A DNA stretch of 64,000 bases from Thermoleophilia bacterium (GTDB lineage Bacteria; Actinomycetota; Thermoleophilia; Gaiellales; SKUG01): assembly GCA_025964555.1 (NCBI GenBank), contig JAOPYQ010000021.1:1-64000 (forward strand), given 5' to 3'. Position numbers and translations under genes: made by a program. Each line of letters begins with the position of its first letter. The first letter of the stretch is position 1. The notes beneath the pieces are model-generated. The model was not told the DNA's origin and made no database searches. It saw nothing but the letters and a program-made list of their open reading frames with translations. This document shows positions 62,069 through 64,000 of this stretch, piece after piece.

Positions 62069-63721
62069 TCAGTTGCCCTTCACGCTGGGCAGGTCGAATG
62101 ACGTCGCGCACTCCGCGAGCGTTGCATGCTCCTCGCCGGCGACGTGGGCACCATGCAGCTCGAGGTCCATGCCGAGCGTGATGCGGTCGGTGCCGTCGAA
62201 CGTCAGCCACCCGGCGGTGTTGCCGACGCAGCCACGCCCGCTCGTCCAGATCCACGCGAACGGCACGCGCGGCGGCTTGCCGGCGCCGGTGAAGTCACGT
62301 GGACTGATGGCACGCTTCGAGAACTCCGAGTCCGGTACGGACTTTCGAGCAAGCTTGATCGACAACTTGGTGTCGTGGGGCCTGATCGGCGGCACGTCGA
62401 TGGTGACCGATCCGACGTCCCGCCCCTCAGCACCCTGTAACGCCGTCACGTTGGCGTGTGCAAGCGCCTCGGTCACGTCAGATCTCAGGTCGTCGGGATC
62501 CTCGAACACCACCTTGATCCCCTTGCCGGTATCACCTCGGCCCGCCACCCCTTGGTAGTCGCCGTATCCGACCGCGGCAGTGCCGTCGAGGCGATCGAGC
62601 AGCGGCTGCAGCTCGAGGCGGTCATCATCGGGAACGTCCCCCTCGGTGACGTACTGGCCGGAGCCGAACGTGATCGCGCGCACGAGTTCCCGGATGTGCT
62701 GGCCGGGATCGTCGAACGCGACCGCCACGTCGACGTCCGGGCCGAGGTTGCCGAGCAGGTCGGCATTCGCCGGGCCCAGCGTGATGTCAGGCGCGAGGTC
62801 GGGCACCCATTCGGCGGCGCCGACGAGGCGGACGGCGTCGTCGCGGCGCGATGTCTCGAGCGCCGGCGCGAACCCGACCCAGCCGTCGCGAAGTGCGACG
62901 AGCACGTTGGAGTCGGTGGCCCAGCGCGCGAACTCGAGCAGTGCCGGGTCGTCCTCGAACGGTCGACGCACCTGGGTGCGCAGCAGGTCGGAGCGGAACA
63001 CGAACGCGACGGGCACCTTGCCGGCGGCCTCGACCGTGAACTCGCTCATCGCCTTGCGCGAGGGAACGGCGTACTCATCCGCAGCGTCGAGCAGCGACTT
63101 GAGGGCCTTCGTGGAACGGGCGGCGACGATCGCGTCGTCGGTGACGGCCGCCGCCTCGTACGCGACGTGTTCGGGCGCCGCGCAGATCGCCTGCGACCCT
63201 GACGGGGTGTCGTCGCACGAGCTGTCGTGGGTCCACAGCGCGGCGTCGTCGCCGGGACTGGCCAGGTCGCCCGACCGCGCCTTCGTCCATCCATTGTCGT
63301 CGAGGAACGATTCCAGCTTCGGGCGCGAACGCACGTCGGCGTAGTACAGCGTCGAGGTGTCGGTCTTCCCGTCGAGGTCGAACTCGCGCAGCGCGGTCCC
63401 GGTCGCGTCGCCGATCCACGGCTCCACGTCGCTGAGGGTCGCGGCGAATCCTCCGGTCAGCCCCGCGTGCTGCGCTTCGAGCAGCGCCTGGGCCGTCTCC
63501 TTCCCCAGCCCAGACCAGCGCCTGGATGCGGGATCGGTGTCGTAGAGCGTGTAGCCGAGCACGTCGGCGGTCACCAGGTCGAGCGACGGGGGGAGCCCGT
63601 CGGGAGGCCCCTGCAGGTGGCTGGATCCCGGCACGGTGCAGCCCGCGGCCACGACCGCGCAGGCCGCGACGAGCAGCAGCATGCGGGTGACACGGGGCTG
63701 GGAAGAAGACGGGGCGGACAC
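62069..63721 (-). CDS. Secreted lipoprotein, DUF3352-like
   Basis: A 550-residue lipoprotein. The signal peptide is followed by a lipobox (VVAAGC), so it is anchored to the outer face of the membrane. The body has repeated halves of a type seen in DUF3352 proteins of actinobacteria (LGYTLYDTDPAS, PVAFVFRSDLL, DVDVAVAFDDPGQ). Function unknown. The assignment is from memory of the family and not certain. It starts at GTG, nine bases after TACACT. It is linked to the receiver gene behind it by a one-base gap and is followed upstream by a related gene. Confidence 0.75.
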   Translation of the reverse strand: MSAPSSSQPRVTRMLLLVAACAVVAAGCTVPGSSHLQGPPDGLPPSLDLVTADVLGYTLYDTDPASRRWSGLGKETAQALLEAQHAGLTGGFAATLSDVEPWIGDATGTALREFDLDGKTDTSTLYYADVRSRPKLESFLDDNGWTKARSGDLASPGDDAALWTHDSSCDDTPSGSQAICAAPEHVAYEAAAVTDDAIVAARSTKALKSLLDAADEYAVPSRKAMSEFTVEAAGKVPVAFVFRSDLLRTQVRRPFEDDPALLEFARWATDSNVLVALRDGWVGFAPALETSRRDDAVRLVGAAEWVPDLAPDITLGPANADLLGNLGPDVDVAVAFDDPGQHIRELVRAITFGSGQYVTEGDVPDDDRLELQPLLDRLDGTAAVGYGDYQGVAGRGDTGKGIKVVFEDPDDLRSDVTEALAHANVTALQGAEGRDVGSVTIDVPPIRPHDTKLSIKLARKSVPDSEFSKRAISPRDFTGAGKPPRVPFAWIWTSGRGCVGNTAGWLTFDGTDRITLGMDLELHGAHVAGEEHATLAECATSFDLPSVKGN

Positions 63722-63777
63722 GACAGCCGGAGTGTACCGACCGCCGTGCCCGCCCCGCGGAACCGATGTCGCGAGGC

Positions 63778-64000
63778 TCAGTCCTCGTCGACGTGCAGGA
63801 ACAGGCCGAAGTTGGCGTTGCTGTCGTCCGCCTCGACCCAGCCCACGAGGCCGCCGAGCGTGACGCCCTCGCCGCTCTCGACGCCCGCGACCTTCGCGAC
63901 GCGACCAGCGTCGAACCAGATCGAGCCGAGTGCCTTGTCGGGCGCATCAGCGGCCTTCCAGGCTGCGGTGAACGCATCGCTCTCGCCGAGCGAGTCGTCG
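63778..64000 (-). CDS. C-terminal part of a second lipoprotein-like protein (cut by window edge)
   Basis: The last 73 residues of a protein read on the minus strand. They include AAWKAADAPDKALGSIWFDA, a Gly-rich turn (VTLGGLVGWVEADD) and the end FGLFLHVDED. The layout of a hydrophobic WFD strand, then GW and a final strand resembles the end of the neighbouring lipoprotein, so this is probably a paralogue. The start lies beyond 64000. Confidence 0.65.
   Translation of the reverse strand, partial: DDSLGESDAFTAAWKAADAPDKALGSIWFDAGRVAKVAGVESGEGVTLGGLVGWVEADDSNANFGLFLHVDED

Overview
This window comes from a very GC-rich bacterium (about 70% G+C by eye). It is almost certainly an actinobacterium. 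The best guess is the deep-branching Thermoleophilia/Solirubrobacterales group, because of the order of core genes, the FliA/WhiG sigma factor with a small RR..RR-rich partner, and the repeated lipoprotein type. This placement is inferred from gene content and order, not from a marker-gene search.

From right to left, the minus strand carries three classic actinobacterial housekeeping chains. (1) 49.8-60.8 kb: metK, a tandem SRPBCC protein, priA, then def-fmt-rsmB-ribD joined by GTGA overlaps, and further left ribE-ribBA-ribH (riboflavin synthesis). (2) 34.5-39.5 kb: rpmB (plus strand), a DegV protein, rsmD, coaD and a DivIVA/coiled-coil protein. (3) 4.7-28.2 kb: yceD, rpmF, rnc, smc, ftsY, ffh, rpsP, khpA, rimM, trmD, rplS, lepB, rnhB, yraN (plus strand), comM and dprA, ending at tRNA-Trp. 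The far left has an aldehyde dehydrogenase and a sigma-factor cluster. The far right has DUF3352-like lipoproteins with an unusual receiver/membrane two-component pair. An 8-10 kb segment at 39.6-43.1 kb holds a DUF1295 enzyme and a membrane-fused spermidine-synthase-like protein preceded by a 151-bp tandem hairpin repeat.

The striking feature is that this normally compact chain is broken repeatedly by lineage-specific genes, mostly on the opposite strand. Four of them (17848-19887, 28271-31315, 31420-34470, 45654-48491) encode very large, soluble, all-helical, repeat-built proteins. All four share a C-terminal signature, G-Y-x2-[HY]-x-D-Y-A-x2-G-R, and end exactly in Leu-x-Trp. Two are a tandem duplication that includes the ribosome-binding region. 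Smaller unknown proteins (163-406 aa) occupy other junctions of the same chain. Most start behind an unusual GGGGG-type leader rather than GGAGG. I regard this dispersed family as the best candidate for an undescribed system. Its function cannot be read from the sequence.

A second theme is promoter architecture. At least nine genes start exactly six bases after a TAnnnT box, which is the layout of leaderless transcription. This pattern was used to choose several starts. A 925-bp stretch between ribD and a small membrane protein contains no convincing gene but has a strong plus-strand intrinsic terminator, so it may hold an unrecognised RNA.
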